64,000 nucleotides of DNA, taken from the NCBI GenBank assembly GCA_943787265.1, contig CALSLT010000002.1:267001-331000 (forward strand), written 5' to 3'. Position numbers and translations under genes: made by a program. Source of the DNA: an uncultured Planctomycetaceae bacterium (GTDB lineage Bacteria > Planctomycetota > Planctomycetia > Planctomycetales > Planctomycetaceae). Position 1 is the first letter of the stretch. Each line of letters begins with the position of its first letter. The notes under the pieces are model-generated. The model ran no database searches. It was not told the DNA's origin and worked only from the letters and a program-made list of their open reading frames with translations. Shown here in pieces: positions 19,001-27,667 of the stretch.

Positions 19001-19979
19001 TTCAAAAAAGATTGACCCGACCAACAAGTCAATCTTCGTCGAAGCCTGGACCAACGTCGAAAAACCTCAGGGCGTCGTCGTTGCTCACGGCGGCCCGTTG
19101 AACGGGTATTCGCTGTTTATTCAGAAAGGCCGGCCTCAGTTCGCCGCTCGAATCAACGAGAAGCTGGTGCAGGTTTCGAGCAAAGAATCTGTCGTCGGAA
19201 AGTGGGCGAAACTAGCAGGAGCAATCACCAGCGACGGGCAAGTTGTTCTTTACGTCAACGGCTCAAGTGTCGCTTCTAAGAAAGTGGATGGTCTGATTCC
19301 GAAAACGCCGGCTCAATCAATTGAAATCGGAGCCGACGATGGCAGCGCCGTCGCAGGTTATCAATCGCCGTTTGGCATCACGGCCCTGATCGACGATGTG
19401 AAGGTGATTCATGGCTCGTTCACAGCGGCCGACGTCGAAGAAAACATCGAGTCACCGGAAGCTCTCGACGGCAAAGCGGTCTTTGCCAGTTCGTTCACCA
19501 GTGGAAAAGCTCAAGACGAATCCGGCTTGAACAACCACGGCTCAATCGTCGCCGCGACGTCCGTCCCAGGCCGATCCGGAAAAGCGTTGCACTTTGCTGG
19601 CCGAGCGAAAGCTGGTGGAACATCTTCAGGTTCGTTCGTCGAGTCTCACTGGACAAAGGACGCTCCGCTGTTTGTCCGAGCGATGGTGAAAGCCGGTTCC
19701 AACCTGTTCATCGTTGGCCCGCCGGACATCGTCGACGAAGCGGAAACATTCGAAAAACTGAAGAACCGGGACGTCTCCGTCGACGCCGTGCTGGCCGAGC
19801 AGGACGCATTGTTGAACGGTTCAGAAGGCTCTCTGCTGCGAGCGGTCTCCGCGAAAGACGGCTCGACAATCTCGAATCTCCAGCTCGAATCGCTCCCCAT
19901 CTGGGACGGCATGGCTGCCGCTCGCGGGCAACTGTTTTTGTCCACTCAGGATGGCACTGTCATCTGTCTTGGTAAGTAG
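16092..19979 (+). CDS. giant secreted PQQ-propeller / LamG protein with methyltransferase-like N-terminus
   Basis: 1,295 residues with a signal peptide (RLSTLLVLLTLLVPSLA). After it comes a segment resembling a SAM-dependent methyltransferase Rossmann core (GGLVVHVGLSDGKLTAAL, then VHGIDRDIQKVEAARS and LVNLMVIEDRSG). Two PQQ-type beta-propeller regions follow, one from about 160 to 600 (blades such as LSAIDAATGEILRTY, VVCLNRATGDMEW, MKAFDVKTGKVLW) and one starting DDWPTFRHDQARSGTSSAEI. A LamG-like domain lies near 970-1130, and the C-terminus closes with another blade (LFLSTQDGTVICLGK). PQQ-like propellers need not bind PQQ; here a structural or binding role is as likely as dehydrogenase activity. 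GGAGA lies about 10 bases before ATG 16092. Confidence 0.9.
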   Translation: MNRLSTLLVLLTLLVPSLAPGNSMADAAPASASEAAKLIEQSGIKGGLVVHVGLSDGKLTAALKINSRYQVHGIDRDIQKVEAARSALQNMGVYGEVSVGLLTGERLPYIENLVNLMVIEDRSGVSNAEILRALTPNGVAFVRNGDEWKKVVKPRPGNIDDWTHYLHSASNNAVAQDTAVGPPRHLQWLGSPRWSRHHDRMASMSALVSAAGRLFYIMDEGSRVSIQLPPSWKLVGRDAFNGSILWKQDIPKWHSHLWPLKSGPTQLARRLVATDDEVYATLGIDAPLSAIDAATGEILRTYEDTGATEEILHDNGTLFLTVNKEESDLVKYAPINPVTGDQSDVGKNWRWNEKPVIVMSVDAKSGKTNWTRRTQVAPLTLTADAERVYLHDGEKVVCLNRATGDMEWSSEPAARRRTITYNFGPRLVIHKGVLVYAGGERTMKAFDVKTGKVLWDAPHDRSGYQSPEDLLIVKDLVWSAPTTSGGDSGAFTARDYKTGEVKISFPPDVSAYWFHHRCYIAKATEKFIMPSRTGIEFVDTDKKSWDINHWVRGGCLYGVMPCNGLVYAPPHNCACYPEAKLYGFNALAPATVSREPPKDVAEETRLVKGPAFGDSITTSSVVDDWPTFRHDQARSGTSSAEIPTELSKKWTTKLGGRLSAVTVAEGKLFVAQIDEHRVHALDAKTGKKAWTFTAGSRVDSPPTIEDGRAYFGANDGWIYCVRATDGELIWRYLAAPEDRRLMAFEQLESVWPVHGSVLVQNGFVFGVAGRSNFLDGGLRFLKLDARTGSMVAESIIDEIDPETGKNLQMRHETLQMPVGLPDILSSDGENVYMKSQRLDQEGKRYDIGPNSGDFAGQAAVHAGKHAHLFAPMGFLDDTWFHRSYWVYGKSFAGGHAGYYQAGKFAPSGRILVFDEDNVYGFGRKPDHLRWTTVLEHQLFSAPREAPVVPESAKTRRRGKASSAAMVRVPLSKKIDPTNKSIFVEAWTNVEKPQGVVVAHGGPLNGYSLFIQKGRPQFAARINEKLVQVSSKESVVGKWAKLAGAITSDGQVVLYVNGSSVASKKVDGLIPKTPAQSIEIGADDGSAVAGYQSPFGITALIDDVKVIHGSFTAADVEENIESPEALDGKAVFASSFTSGKAQDESGLNNHGSIVAATSVPGRSGKALHFAGRAKAGGTSSGSFVESHWTKDAPLFVRAMVKAGSNLFIVGPPDIVDEAETFEKLKNRDVSVDAVLAEQDALLNGSEGSLLRAVSAKDGSTISNLQLESLPIWDGMAAARGQLFLSTQDGTVICLGK

Positions 19980-20018
19980 TCTTCGGGCGGCGTTGAAGCT
20001 GCTCTATGTTGTGCTTGT

Positions 20019-21371
20019 TTACTCGCAGACACTTTCAAGACGGCCGACCATCGCGTCGACCATTGCCGGGCCGGATCGCTCGGTGAACGGAAACTGGTTG
20101 CAGTATTTCGGTGACTGGTACGCGGCATAGGTCTTACGCTCGACGTCGTATGCGTCTGGCATATAGCCGATGCGACCGTTTGAGTAGCACGACAGAATCA
20201 GGAATGGCAGCGGTGATCGGGCTCTGACGTCCAGAGCCAGTGTTGTGAAAAATTCGGACGAGTTGGTCACAATTCCGAAGTCACCGATTCGCAAAGCTTG
20301 GATTTCGGTCGTCAGCGATTCAGGACGCTCGTCGAGGTCCTTTTCCATCAGCTCAGTCCATTCGACGTTGAATCGGCACATCGCTTCGACGGCTTTCCAT
20401 TCGTCGCCGCCGTGGCGAGCAACCATGTCGTCCGGGCGGTTGGTCATGGCTCGACCGATCGACTCACGCCAGCCGGATACGTCTTTGTCATTCAGACGCT
20501 GTCGAGCCTCTGCCTGATCGCCCGCGATCTCTTCCCTCGTCCATCGTCGAGTCGGGATCGTCGCGGTTACGATGCTGGCAGCGATGATGGATGTGTCGAG
20601 CGCTTCGGCATCCGCCATCGATTTTAACACGGCTTCGGCCACTGCCTTGCCTGGTTCCTCGTGACGTTCGGGCGTTGCGTACTCACGCAGAAAGTTGACG
20701 TCTCCGCAGGCGCCCTGGATATAGATTGCCATGCAGTCGGGATTTGCGGATTCGATGAGATCGCAAATCTGTCCAGGTGCGTCGCGGGTAACGCTTCGAG
20801 GTCGAAGCACGGTCGCAACGGTTGGGTGAGCCTGAAAACCAACGACGACAGCCAGCGGAGAGTTGTCAGTTCGGTCGACGCGTAGAAACGTCGCAGTTTC
20901 GTCGACGGGGCCGTTTTCCCGAGTTCGGTTAAACGAGATTCCCGACACGTTCGTCGCGGCTGCCGAGATGGTGACCGACTCTCGATTCTGCCACGCGAGG
21001 ATCGCGGACGTCGCGGCTTCTCGAGCAGCCCATGCTTCATAAACCGGGTCGACTTCTCCCACTCCACGCAGGCCTTCTGATGCCGGCGCGTTGTGCGTGT
21101 GAGTGCAGCTCACAAGAATGTTCTGCGGTGGGATTCCTGTTGCGGAGGAAATCTGCTGCCGAACCGTCAATGTAAACTCAGCGCTGATGACCATCAGATC
21201 GACCGAAACAACGGCAATCGATTGATTTCCGTTTTCAACAACCAGGGAAGTCGCGTTGAGGTCGTCATGTACGTCGAGCCAGGTTCGGTTGAGATAATAT
21301 CCCCATCCGGTCAACTCGACTCCCCAGAACGGACTGATCTTTCTACGAGCGATTCCGGCATTCGTCGTCAT
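20019..21371 (-). CDS. neutral/alkaline ceramidase-like hydrolase
   Basis: 450-residue protein matching the N-terminal catalytic domain of the neutral/alkaline non-lysosomal ceramidase family. The metal-site motif is VSCTHTHNAP; the start, ARRKISPFWGVELTGWG, also fits the family's conserved opening. A second conserved block is AIYIQGACGDVN. No signal peptide is seen, and the usual C-terminal immunoglobulin-like domain is missing. Many planctomycete relatives share this short form and their substrates are unknown, so ceramide hydrolysis is only a family guess. ATG 21371 is preceded by AAGGTGAG. It is transcribed divergently from the enolase-superfamily gene across a 98-base gap. Confidence 0.88.
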   Translation of the reverse strand: MTTNAGIARRKISPFWGVELTGWGYYLNRTWLDVHDDLNATSLVVENGNQSIAVVSVDLMVISAEFTLTVRQQISSATGIPPQNILVSCTHTHNAPASEGLRGVGEVDPVYEAWAAREAATSAILAWQNRESVTISAAATNVSGISFNRTRENGPVDETATFLRVDRTDNSPLAVVVGFQAHPTVATVLRPRSVTRDAPGQICDLIESANPDCMAIYIQGACGDVNFLREYATPERHEEPGKAVAEAVLKSMADAEALDTSIIAASIVTATIPTRRWTREEIAGDQAEARQRLNDKDVSGWRESIGRAMTNRPDDMVARHGGDEWKAVEAMCRFNVEWTELMEKDLDERPESLTTEIQALRIGDFGIVTNSSEFFTTLALDVRARSPLPFLILSCYSNGRIGYMPDAYDVERKTYAAYQSPKYCNQFPFTERSGPAMVDAMVGRLESVCE

Positions 21372-21469
21372 GATTAGTCTTCTCACCTTGCAATGAATTC
21401 GTGCGGAATGAATGACGCTCGTCGAAAAATTCTTAATCCGATCCTTCGCCAACGTCGCTGGAGTATTTC

Positions 21470-22588
21470 ATGAAGATTACAAAAATCACAACGCATCCGG
21501 TGCGAATTCCGCTGCGGCCGGAGTATCGAATGGTCTCAGCACTTGGTCGCCACGAGGTTTCCGAATACCTGCTCGTTCGCGTCGAGACAGACGCTGGCAT
21601 CGATGGAGTCGGCGAAGCAACGATCATGTCTCGTTGGAGCGGTGAGACTTTCTGGGGAGCACAGGCGATTGTCGACCGAGTGTTCGCGCCGCTGCTGATC
21701 GACGTTGATCCATTCGACATCCCGGCCGTCGACGGGATCATGGATGCCGCTGCCAAAGACAACTGGTTTGCCAAGTCGGCGATCGAGATGGCCTGCTGGG
21801 ATATTCAGGGGAAGGATGCTGGCAAACCGGTTTATGAATTGCTCGGCGGAGCGGTCAGGCCGATGTCGATCCGCTGTCGATTTTCGATGGGAGCGTACTC
21901 TGAAGAGCGAGCGTCAAGTCGTGCTGCGGAGCTTGTCGCGCGAGGGTTCACGACGATCAAAGTGAAAGTTGGAACTGGCCTGGAGGATGATGTCCGCCGG
22001 GTTCGGGCGGTTCGCAATTCAATCGGCAGCGACTACGACATCGTGATTGATGCCAACTGTGGCTACGACGCCGAGACCGCCATTGAAGTCGCCAATCAAC
22101 TTGGTGACGCCGGCGTGGTATTATTCGAACAGCCCACGCCTCGAAACGATTTTACGGGGCTGGCCAAAGTTCGCAGTTCGATCGATCCAATGGTCATGGC
22201 TGATGACATCTGTTTCGACGTAACGCACGCACGCGAATGTCTGCGTCACGACGCGTGTGACGTCATCAGTGTTTACCCTGGCAAGAACGGCGGCATTCGA
22301 AAGTCGAAAGAGATCATCGACCTGGCGGCTGAATCCGGAGTTGCATGCAGTGTTGGGTCGAACCTTGAACTCGACATCGCATCAGCCGCGATGTGCCACG
22401 TGGTCGTCGCGTGTGAGAACATGAACATCGAAAAGTTTCCAGGCGACATCATGGGGCCGGAGTATCACGAATTTCGTATCGTGAAAGAACCGCTCGAAAT
22501 TTCAGGAGCCGAGATCACTCTGACCGACCGGCCCGGGCTGGGCGTCGACGTTGACTGGGCGCTGGTCGAACAGAATCCGGTCACGTGA
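21470..22588 (+). CDS. mandelate racemase/muconate lactonizing enzyme family protein
   Basis: 372-residue enolase-superfamily enzyme. The catalytic KxK is in TTIKVKVGTG, the three metal ligands are in the expected segments DANCGYDAE, FEQPTPR and MADDICFD, and the second base lysine is in SVYPGKNGG. That pattern fits the muconate-lactonizing/dipeptide-epimerase subgroup rather than mandelate racemase. Substrate unknown. The divergent ceramidase-like neighbour may share regulation. ATG 21470 matches the natural N-terminus MKITKITTHPVRIPL. Confidence 0.93.
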   Translation: MKITKITTHPVRIPLRPEYRMVSALGRHEVSEYLLVRVETDAGIDGVGEATIMSRWSGETFWGAQAIVDRVFAPLLIDVDPFDIPAVDGIMDAAAKDNWFAKSAIEMACWDIQGKDAGKPVYELLGGAVRPMSIRCRFSMGAYSEERASSRAAELVARGFTTIKVKVGTGLEDDVRRVRAVRNSIGSDYDIVIDANCGYDAETAIEVANQLGDAGVVLFEQPTPRNDFTGLAKVRSSIDPMVMADDICFDVTHARECLRHDACDVISVYPGKNGGIRKSKEIIDLAAESGVACSVGSNLELDIASAAMCHVVVACENMNIEKFPGDIMGPEYHEFRIVKEPLEISGAEITLTDRPGLGVDVDWALVEQNPVT

Positions 22589-22748
22589 CGCTGGTCGTTC
22601 ATTGGTCAGCGAATGGGAAATGGTGATGTTTCTTTCCATTCAAATCGGCAGATTTTCCGTACATTCAACGAGTTTGCTGAAGCCGGGGCTTCGAGGAATT
22701 TTCAACCGAGACTGAGCTGGTCTTGTGCTGAGCACGAGGTCTGAAACA

Positions 22749-25049
22749 ATGGGAACTCACATCGCTCGCTGTATCAATCCCCCGCGTCGTATCAATTCAC
22801 TTCTTCGCGAAACTCCGACAGGAAAAACTCCCTTGGTTGCAACATTCGACCATTCGGATCGCCTGCTGACACGGATCGGTAGAAGTTACGGACTCGCACT
22901 TCGAGTTGTGCTTTGCCTTCTCGCGATCCACTCTTCACAGAGTGACGCCGTTTCCCAGGAGAGCACTCGGTCGCATCGACTACTTGGGAATGGGATGCCG
23001 ACACTCAGCGGCGGACAGTCACAGATGGAATTGCTGCGGCGTCTTCAGATGTTGTCCGGAGCGGCTCAGGCTGATGGAAAGACTCTTGAGGATTCGCCCC
23101 TGGCCGATCCCGAAGCGTTAAAGCGGCTGCAGCAAGCCATGCAGAGTCTTCAAAAGCTGAAGTCCAACCCGCCGGGAACTTCTTCGCGAAATCAGCAGCG
23201 TCCACAATCGACGAACGATGGCTCAACCACTGGTAGCAGAAACTCTGAGCCTTCACTGCAAACACCAGGTCAGCGAAACGGCAATGATGCATCCGAACAA
23301 GGCTCAACGCCTGAGCGGTCCGCGTTGCAACGGATTGCCGAACAAATGGGACTGTCACTTGACGGTACGCCCGGAACATCGCCGGGTTCGCGTTCGTCCG
23401 AGCAGCCTTCAAACGGACAGAACAGGCAGCCGTCCCGCCGGCAGCCTGTTCCAGGAGCAGGCCGGACTCCACCGCGGACTGATGGAACATCTCGTCCTGG
23501 GAGTCGCCCGCTGACTGGACAAGGTGATTCAAACACGTTGCCCGAACGGATTCCGCAAGATGGATCACCTTCTCGTCAACGTCCCAGCAACCGCAACTCA
23601 GAAACAGGCACGCCGAGTGGTGACGCAAATTCCGGGCGAGCTCAGTCGGGGCGCACAACTCCTGATCCTGACAGTTTTCCTCGAACATCTGAGAGGACCG
23701 GAACTGGCAACGGCACTCCCGGCAGCAATCCTGGTTCAAATCCTGCCACTGCCGAACCACCAAAGGGTTCGATGCAATCAATACTGGACTGGTTAAAGAA
23801 TCAGGATCAGTCAGCTTCAGGAAGCGAGCTCCCTTCAGAACTCACAGGCACGCAGCCCGGCAGTTCACCGACATCGCGATCAGCAACGCCTGGCAATGGC
23901 AGATCCGGCCAACCGAGAACTAACTCTGGAAGCAGGCCGCAGACCACTGGGCGACCGAGTAACAATCAGGGGCGTGACGGCTCGGCAAATGCAGACTCGT
24001 CCAATCAAAGTGAACCGGCGACTCCTGGCAGAAGTTGGTTTCCCGGCGGTTCGATCGCGCCGCCAAGATCGCAACAGGAAAATACACAGGCCAATCAGGA
24101 CCGAATGAATCGAAACACCAACCAGGCGGCCGGCCAGGGACGTCCATCGACGAACTCTGAAAATCCAGGTGGCAACGATGTCGCACCAGGCGGTGGAGCA
24201 ACAAACTCGTCAGCGGACAAAAGTAACGATGACCTCCGGCAATCAATCGAGGACCGGCGAAACGCTCAGCGTGAAGAACGTCTGGACGAGGTGCGAGGCT
24301 CGAAGAAAACGCTTCGTCAAAAGCTGGCAGAGATCGCTAAGCTGGCCCGATCGGAAAGTGATCGGACTGAATCTTCAGATGACGCCACGGATTCAGAAAC
24401 CGGCGACGGGCTGCAGTCTGCATTTGTTGACGCTTTGGCGGAGGCAACAAAAGGGTTGGCAGAACAAGTCGACGAGATTGTGACAGACGATCGATTCTCT
24501 CGCCGAGGACGCGACCGACGTTCGTCTCGCAGAAATCGTGACGGACCGTTTGGCCAATTCGCCGGCCTTGGTAACCGAGCGAACGAATGGTTCGTCGATG
24601 CCGTCGAACCCGAAGCTCCAGCCACAACGATCTTGAGCAACGACGGTTCAGGGGCTGGTACTGGAAGCGGATTCTCGCCGGGGCTGTTGGCCGGATTATT
24701 CGTCATTTGCGGACTCGCATTCTGGATGCTTCAAAGAAGACGAGCTGACGCACAATTGCAAAGTTCTCAATTCGCTGTCACGCCGGCTCCCAAAAATCTT
24801 CAGAATCGCCAGGACATTGTGCAGGCGTTTCATGATCTGGCAGCTCGCTGCCCGGCGGTGATGGCAGACTGGTGGACTCACGATCGAGCGGCTCAAGCTC
24901 TGGCGACATCACGACCGGATGTCGACGACGAAGTGCGACAGCTTGCTCAACTCTACGAGCAGGCTCGTTATCAGTCTGAAGACTCGGCGCTAACTGACGA
25001 ACAACTTGCAGCAGCAAAGGCCGCCTGGCTGCGGTGCCGAAAGTCATGA
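22749..25049 (+). CDS. DUF4129-type protein with long low-complexity region
   Basis: 766 residues. A hydrophobic segment near residue 50 (LALRVVLCLLAIHSS) may be a signal or anchor. Residues about 120-490 are low complexity, rich in Ser, Gly, Asn, Arg, Pro and Gln, and probably disordered. An acidic-basic helical part follows, then a transmembrane segment (SPGLLAGLFVICGLAFWMLQ) and a C-terminal domain resembling DUF4129 (VQAFHDLAARCPAVMADWW through ELYEQARYQ-like helices). It opens a cluster with DUF4350, MoxR and DUF58 genes, where DUF4129 proteins are commonly found. ATG 22749 has GAGGT upstream. It overlaps the next gene by ATGA. Confidence 0.82.
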   Translation: MGTHIARCINPPRRINSLLRETPTGKTPLVATFDHSDRLLTRIGRSYGLALRVVLCLLAIHSSQSDAVSQESTRSHRLLGNGMPTLSGGQSQMELLRRLQMLSGAAQADGKTLEDSPLADPEALKRLQQAMQSLQKLKSNPPGTSSRNQQRPQSTNDGSTTGSRNSEPSLQTPGQRNGNDASEQGSTPERSALQRIAEQMGLSLDGTPGTSPGSRSSEQPSNGQNRQPSRRQPVPGAGRTPPRTDGTSRPGSRPLTGQGDSNTLPERIPQDGSPSRQRPSNRNSETGTPSGDANSGRAQSGRTTPDPDSFPRTSERTGTGNGTPGSNPGSNPATAEPPKGSMQSILDWLKNQDQSASGSELPSELTGTQPGSSPTSRSATPGNGRSGQPRTNSGSRPQTTGRPSNNQGRDGSANADSSNQSEPATPGRSWFPGGSIAPPRSQQENTQANQDRMNRNTNQAAGQGRPSTNSENPGGNDVAPGGGATNSSADKSNDDLRQSIEDRRNAQREERLDEVRGSKKTLRQKLAEIAKLARSESDRTESSDDATDSETGDGLQSAFVDALAEATKGLAEQVDEIVTDDRFSRRGRDRRSSRRNRDGPFGQFAGLGNRANEWFVDAVEPEAPATTILSNDGSGAGTGSGFSPGLLAGLFVICGLAFWMLQRRRADAQLQSSQFAVTPAPKNLQNRQDIVQAFHDLAARCPAVMADWWTHDRAAQALATSRPDVDDEVRQLAQLYEQARYQSEDSALTDEQLAAAKAAWLRCRKS

Positions 25050-26551
25050 CGCGGGCCTTATTGGAATCTTTCAAAAATGCTGCGTTCGCGGTGTCGAAAC
25101 ATGTTTCGGTGCTGTTCACGATTTGCCTGATGCTCTCTTGCAGCGCCGCACGTCCAGCCAGCGCGCAGGACTTTGAAGCCTTCGAACCGCCCGGTCTTCT
25201 CCCACCCGGTGGAGCGATGTCAGCTCTCGCTCAGGCGGGGCAACCAGAATGGCAATTTGGATTTCAGCTTTTTCATCTGCTGCTCGAACAGAAGGGGTTG
25301 TACTCGGTCCCTGACTTTCGCGAGTCAATGGATCGCCGACCCAGGCAAACCGCCATCGTGCTTATGGGAGACTTGAATCGAGTACCAACTGACCTTCGCG
25401 CTCGGCTTCAAAAATTCCTCGACAGCGGCGGAGTCGTGTTGGTTGCTTCGGATAAGGGGGCATTTTTCAAGAGCCTGTTTCTAATTTCTGATGGCACGTT
25501 CGAAGCTCAAGAGGACGAGGCCGCTTACCAGGGATTTCCGGACTGCCCCATCGTAGATGCGTTTGAACCGGGCACTGCAGTTCTGAGTGGCGTAAACAGT
25601 CTCGTCGCGAACCGTACGGGCGTTATTTCACGCATCGATGACCGTTTCGGAAACTGGAGCATCCTCGCGCGTCTGCCTGACCTCGTCGATAGCCGATCTC
25701 GCCGCAGGTCGAGAGTACCGTTGATCGCTGAATGGAAAAGTCGCGAGCGGGGCGGTGGGCGACTGATACTGATGGCTGATCACAGCATTCTGATCAACGG
25801 AATGCTATGGCACGGCGACAACGCCAAACTGGCCGTGAATCTTGCCGATTGGCTGAGCACCGGCGAACGGAAAGAAGTTGCCTTCATCGTCGACGGCGAA
25901 CCAGTCAAAGCGATGCTCGCCTTGCCCCCGGAATTGTCCGACGACTTGCCGCCGCTGGAAGACTTGCCAACTCCCACGTTGAAAGACTTGTTGAATCTTC
26001 CACCGGAAGTGTTGCTGAAGTTTGCAAACCGGTTCGCTGCGGGAATGGAAGATGCCGACGTCATGAACGAGCTGCTGGCAAATCAGCCGGCCGATCTGCC
26101 GACGCCTCGATATCGACAGGCGTTGTACATTGCTGCCGGAGTGCTGGCTGTGATTTACCTTCTACGACTGATGGGAAAAGTGGGTTCGCGTCCGACGACG
26201 CGACCGCCTCGGTCGGTTGGACAGTCTGTGAATTTCAGTCCGGCGCGGGCACTTTCGTCCGGCGAGTTGCACACGGCCAGTCGAGAGCTGGCTCAAGGTG
26301 CCCTGCGGCAGTTGACTGGCTCGTCAGATCCGCAGGATTGGGCAATTCCTGTCAACGACGTCGAAATCGACACCGGCGTCATTCGCCGAATCTTTGTTCG
26401 CGAAAATCTGAAACGACTGAGAAAACTCGCGACCAGCTCCAAACGTTCGGACACGACCCCTCGCGATCTGAAGCGACTTGCCAAATCGATCGCTGACGTC
26501 GCCAACCTGCAGAAAGCTGGCCGACTCCGGCACCCTTCAATTCAGGCATGA
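25046..26551 (+). CDS. DUF4350 domain membrane protein
   Basis: 501 residues: signal peptide or anchor (VLFTICLMLSCSAARPASAQ), an extracytoplasmic domain related to DUF4350 / glutamine-amidotransferase-like folds (TAIVLMGDLNRVPTDLRARL, then FLDSGGVVLVASD), and a late transmembrane segment (ALYIAAGVLAVIYLLRLMGK) followed by a basic helical tail. It starts inside the stop codon of the DUF4129 gene (ATGA at 25046), so the two are translationally coupled. The role within MoxR/DUF58 clusters is not known; a membrane-associated accessory is the likely reading. Confidence 0.85.
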   Translation: MTRALLESFKNAAFAVSKHVSVLFTICLMLSCSAARPASAQDFEAFEPPGLLPPGGAMSALAQAGQPEWQFGFQLFHLLLEQKGLYSVPDFRESMDRRPRQTAIVLMGDLNRVPTDLRARLQKFLDSGGVVLVASDKGAFFKSLFLISDGTFEAQEDEAAYQGFPDCPIVDAFEPGTAVLSGVNSLVANRTGVISRIDDRFGNWSILARLPDLVDSRSRRRSRVPLIAEWKSRERGGGRLILMADHSILINGMLWHGDNAKLAVNLADWLSTGERKEVAFIVDGEPVKAMLALPPELSDDLPPLEDLPTPTLKDLLNLPPEVLLKFANRFAAGMEDADVMNELLANQPADLPTPRYRQALYIAAGVLAVIYLLRLMGKVGSRPTTRPPRSVGQSVNFSPARALSSGELHTASRELAQGALRQLTGSSDPQDWAIPVNDVEIDTGVIRRIFVRENLKRLRKLATSSKRSDTTPRDLKRLAKSIADVANLQKAGRLRHPSIQA

Positions 26552-26653
26552 CCTTGCTTTCTGCTACCCTGGCGACGCTGGCTCACGAAAGCTGCATCGA
26601 CATTTCTGACTGACTCATGATTCACTCGCTTTGATAATAACAAGAGGCATTGC

Positions 26654-27613
26654 GTGACCTTTTCTGATCCGAAAGAACTTGCTTCACGAGTTGGCGAGTT
26701 ACGTGCTCAGGTACTTGCTGCCGTTGGCGAAGTCGTCGTCGGCCTGGAGCCTGTCACGCTGCAACTGCTAACGGCGTTGCTGGCTGGCGGCCATGCGTTG
26801 CTGGAAGGCGTCCCCGGCACGGCGAAGACAACGCTCTGCCGAACGTTTTCACAAGTGCTGGGTATCGACTATCAGCGAGTTCAATTCACACCGGACCTGC
26901 TTCCGACCGACGTCGTTGGGACACAGATCCTTGATCGTCAAACGAGCGAGTTCGTGCTTCGCAAAGGGCCGATCTTCTGCCAGTTGATGCTCGCCGACGA
27001 GCTGAATCGCGCTCCCGCCAGAACTCAATCCGCTCTGCTGGAAGCCATGCAGGAAAAGCAGGTCACGATTGAAGGAAACACGCTACCGCTGCCCAGACCG
27101 TTTATGGTCATGGCCACTCAGAATCCGATCGAGCAGGAAGGTGTCTATCGCCTGCCGGAAGCGCAGCTTGACCGTTTTCTGTTTCGGATCGAAGTCGGCT
27201 ACCCGGCGCGTGACCATGAAGTCGACATGCTCGACCTGCACAGCAAGGCGATCGCTTCACCCGCTGCCGTCAGCAATTCGGAAGAGGTGACAGCGATTCA
27301 AGATCAGATCGATTCTGTGTACGGCTCGCGAGAGCTTCAGGAGTACATTGTCGATCTGATCCGCCGAAGCCGAGAACATCGTGATCTAGTTCTTGGTGGC
27401 AGCCCACGCGCCGCCATCTACCTGATGAAAGCGGCTAGAGCCCACGCGCTGCTGCGAGGTCTTCCGTACCTCACGCACGAAGACATTCAGTCCGTTGCTT
27501 TGCCCGTTCTTGGGCACCGTCTGATTCTGCAGCCCGAAGCTGAAATGGAGGGGCGTCAGGTCAGCGACATCGTCAAAGAGCTGATCCAGGCCGTTCCCGT
27601 TCTCAAGAGCTAG
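26654..27613 (+). CDS. MoxR family AAA+ ATPase
   Basis: 319-residue cytoplasmic chaperone-like ATPase. Walker A is GVPGTAKT (52-59), Walker B is LMLADELNR (111-119), and the sensor and arginine-finger region includes MATQNPIEQEGVYRLPEAQLDRF. MoxR ATPases act with vWA and DUF58 proteins to assemble or activate partner proteins; both partner types are in this cluster. The start is GTG 26654, with AGAGG upstream. Confidence 0.96.
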   Translation: MTFSDPKELASRVGELRAQVLAAVGEVVVGLEPVTLQLLTALLAGGHALLEGVPGTAKTTLCRTFSQVLGIDYQRVQFTPDLLPTDVVGTQILDRQTSEFVLRKGPIFCQLMLADELNRAPARTQSALLEAMQEKQVTIEGNTLPLPRPFMVMATQNPIEQEGVYRLPEAQLDRFLFRIEVGYPARDHEVDMLDLHSKAIASPAAVSNSEEVTAIQDQIDSVYGSRELQEYIVDLIRRSREHRDLVLGGSPRAAIYLMKAARAHALLRGLPYLTHEDIQSVALPVLGHRLILQPEAEMEGRQVSDIVKELIQAVPVLKS

Positions 27614-27667
27614 CAAACTGACGATCTACTTTCCTTTTTCGCAACATCTCGACTGTCCGAATTCAGC

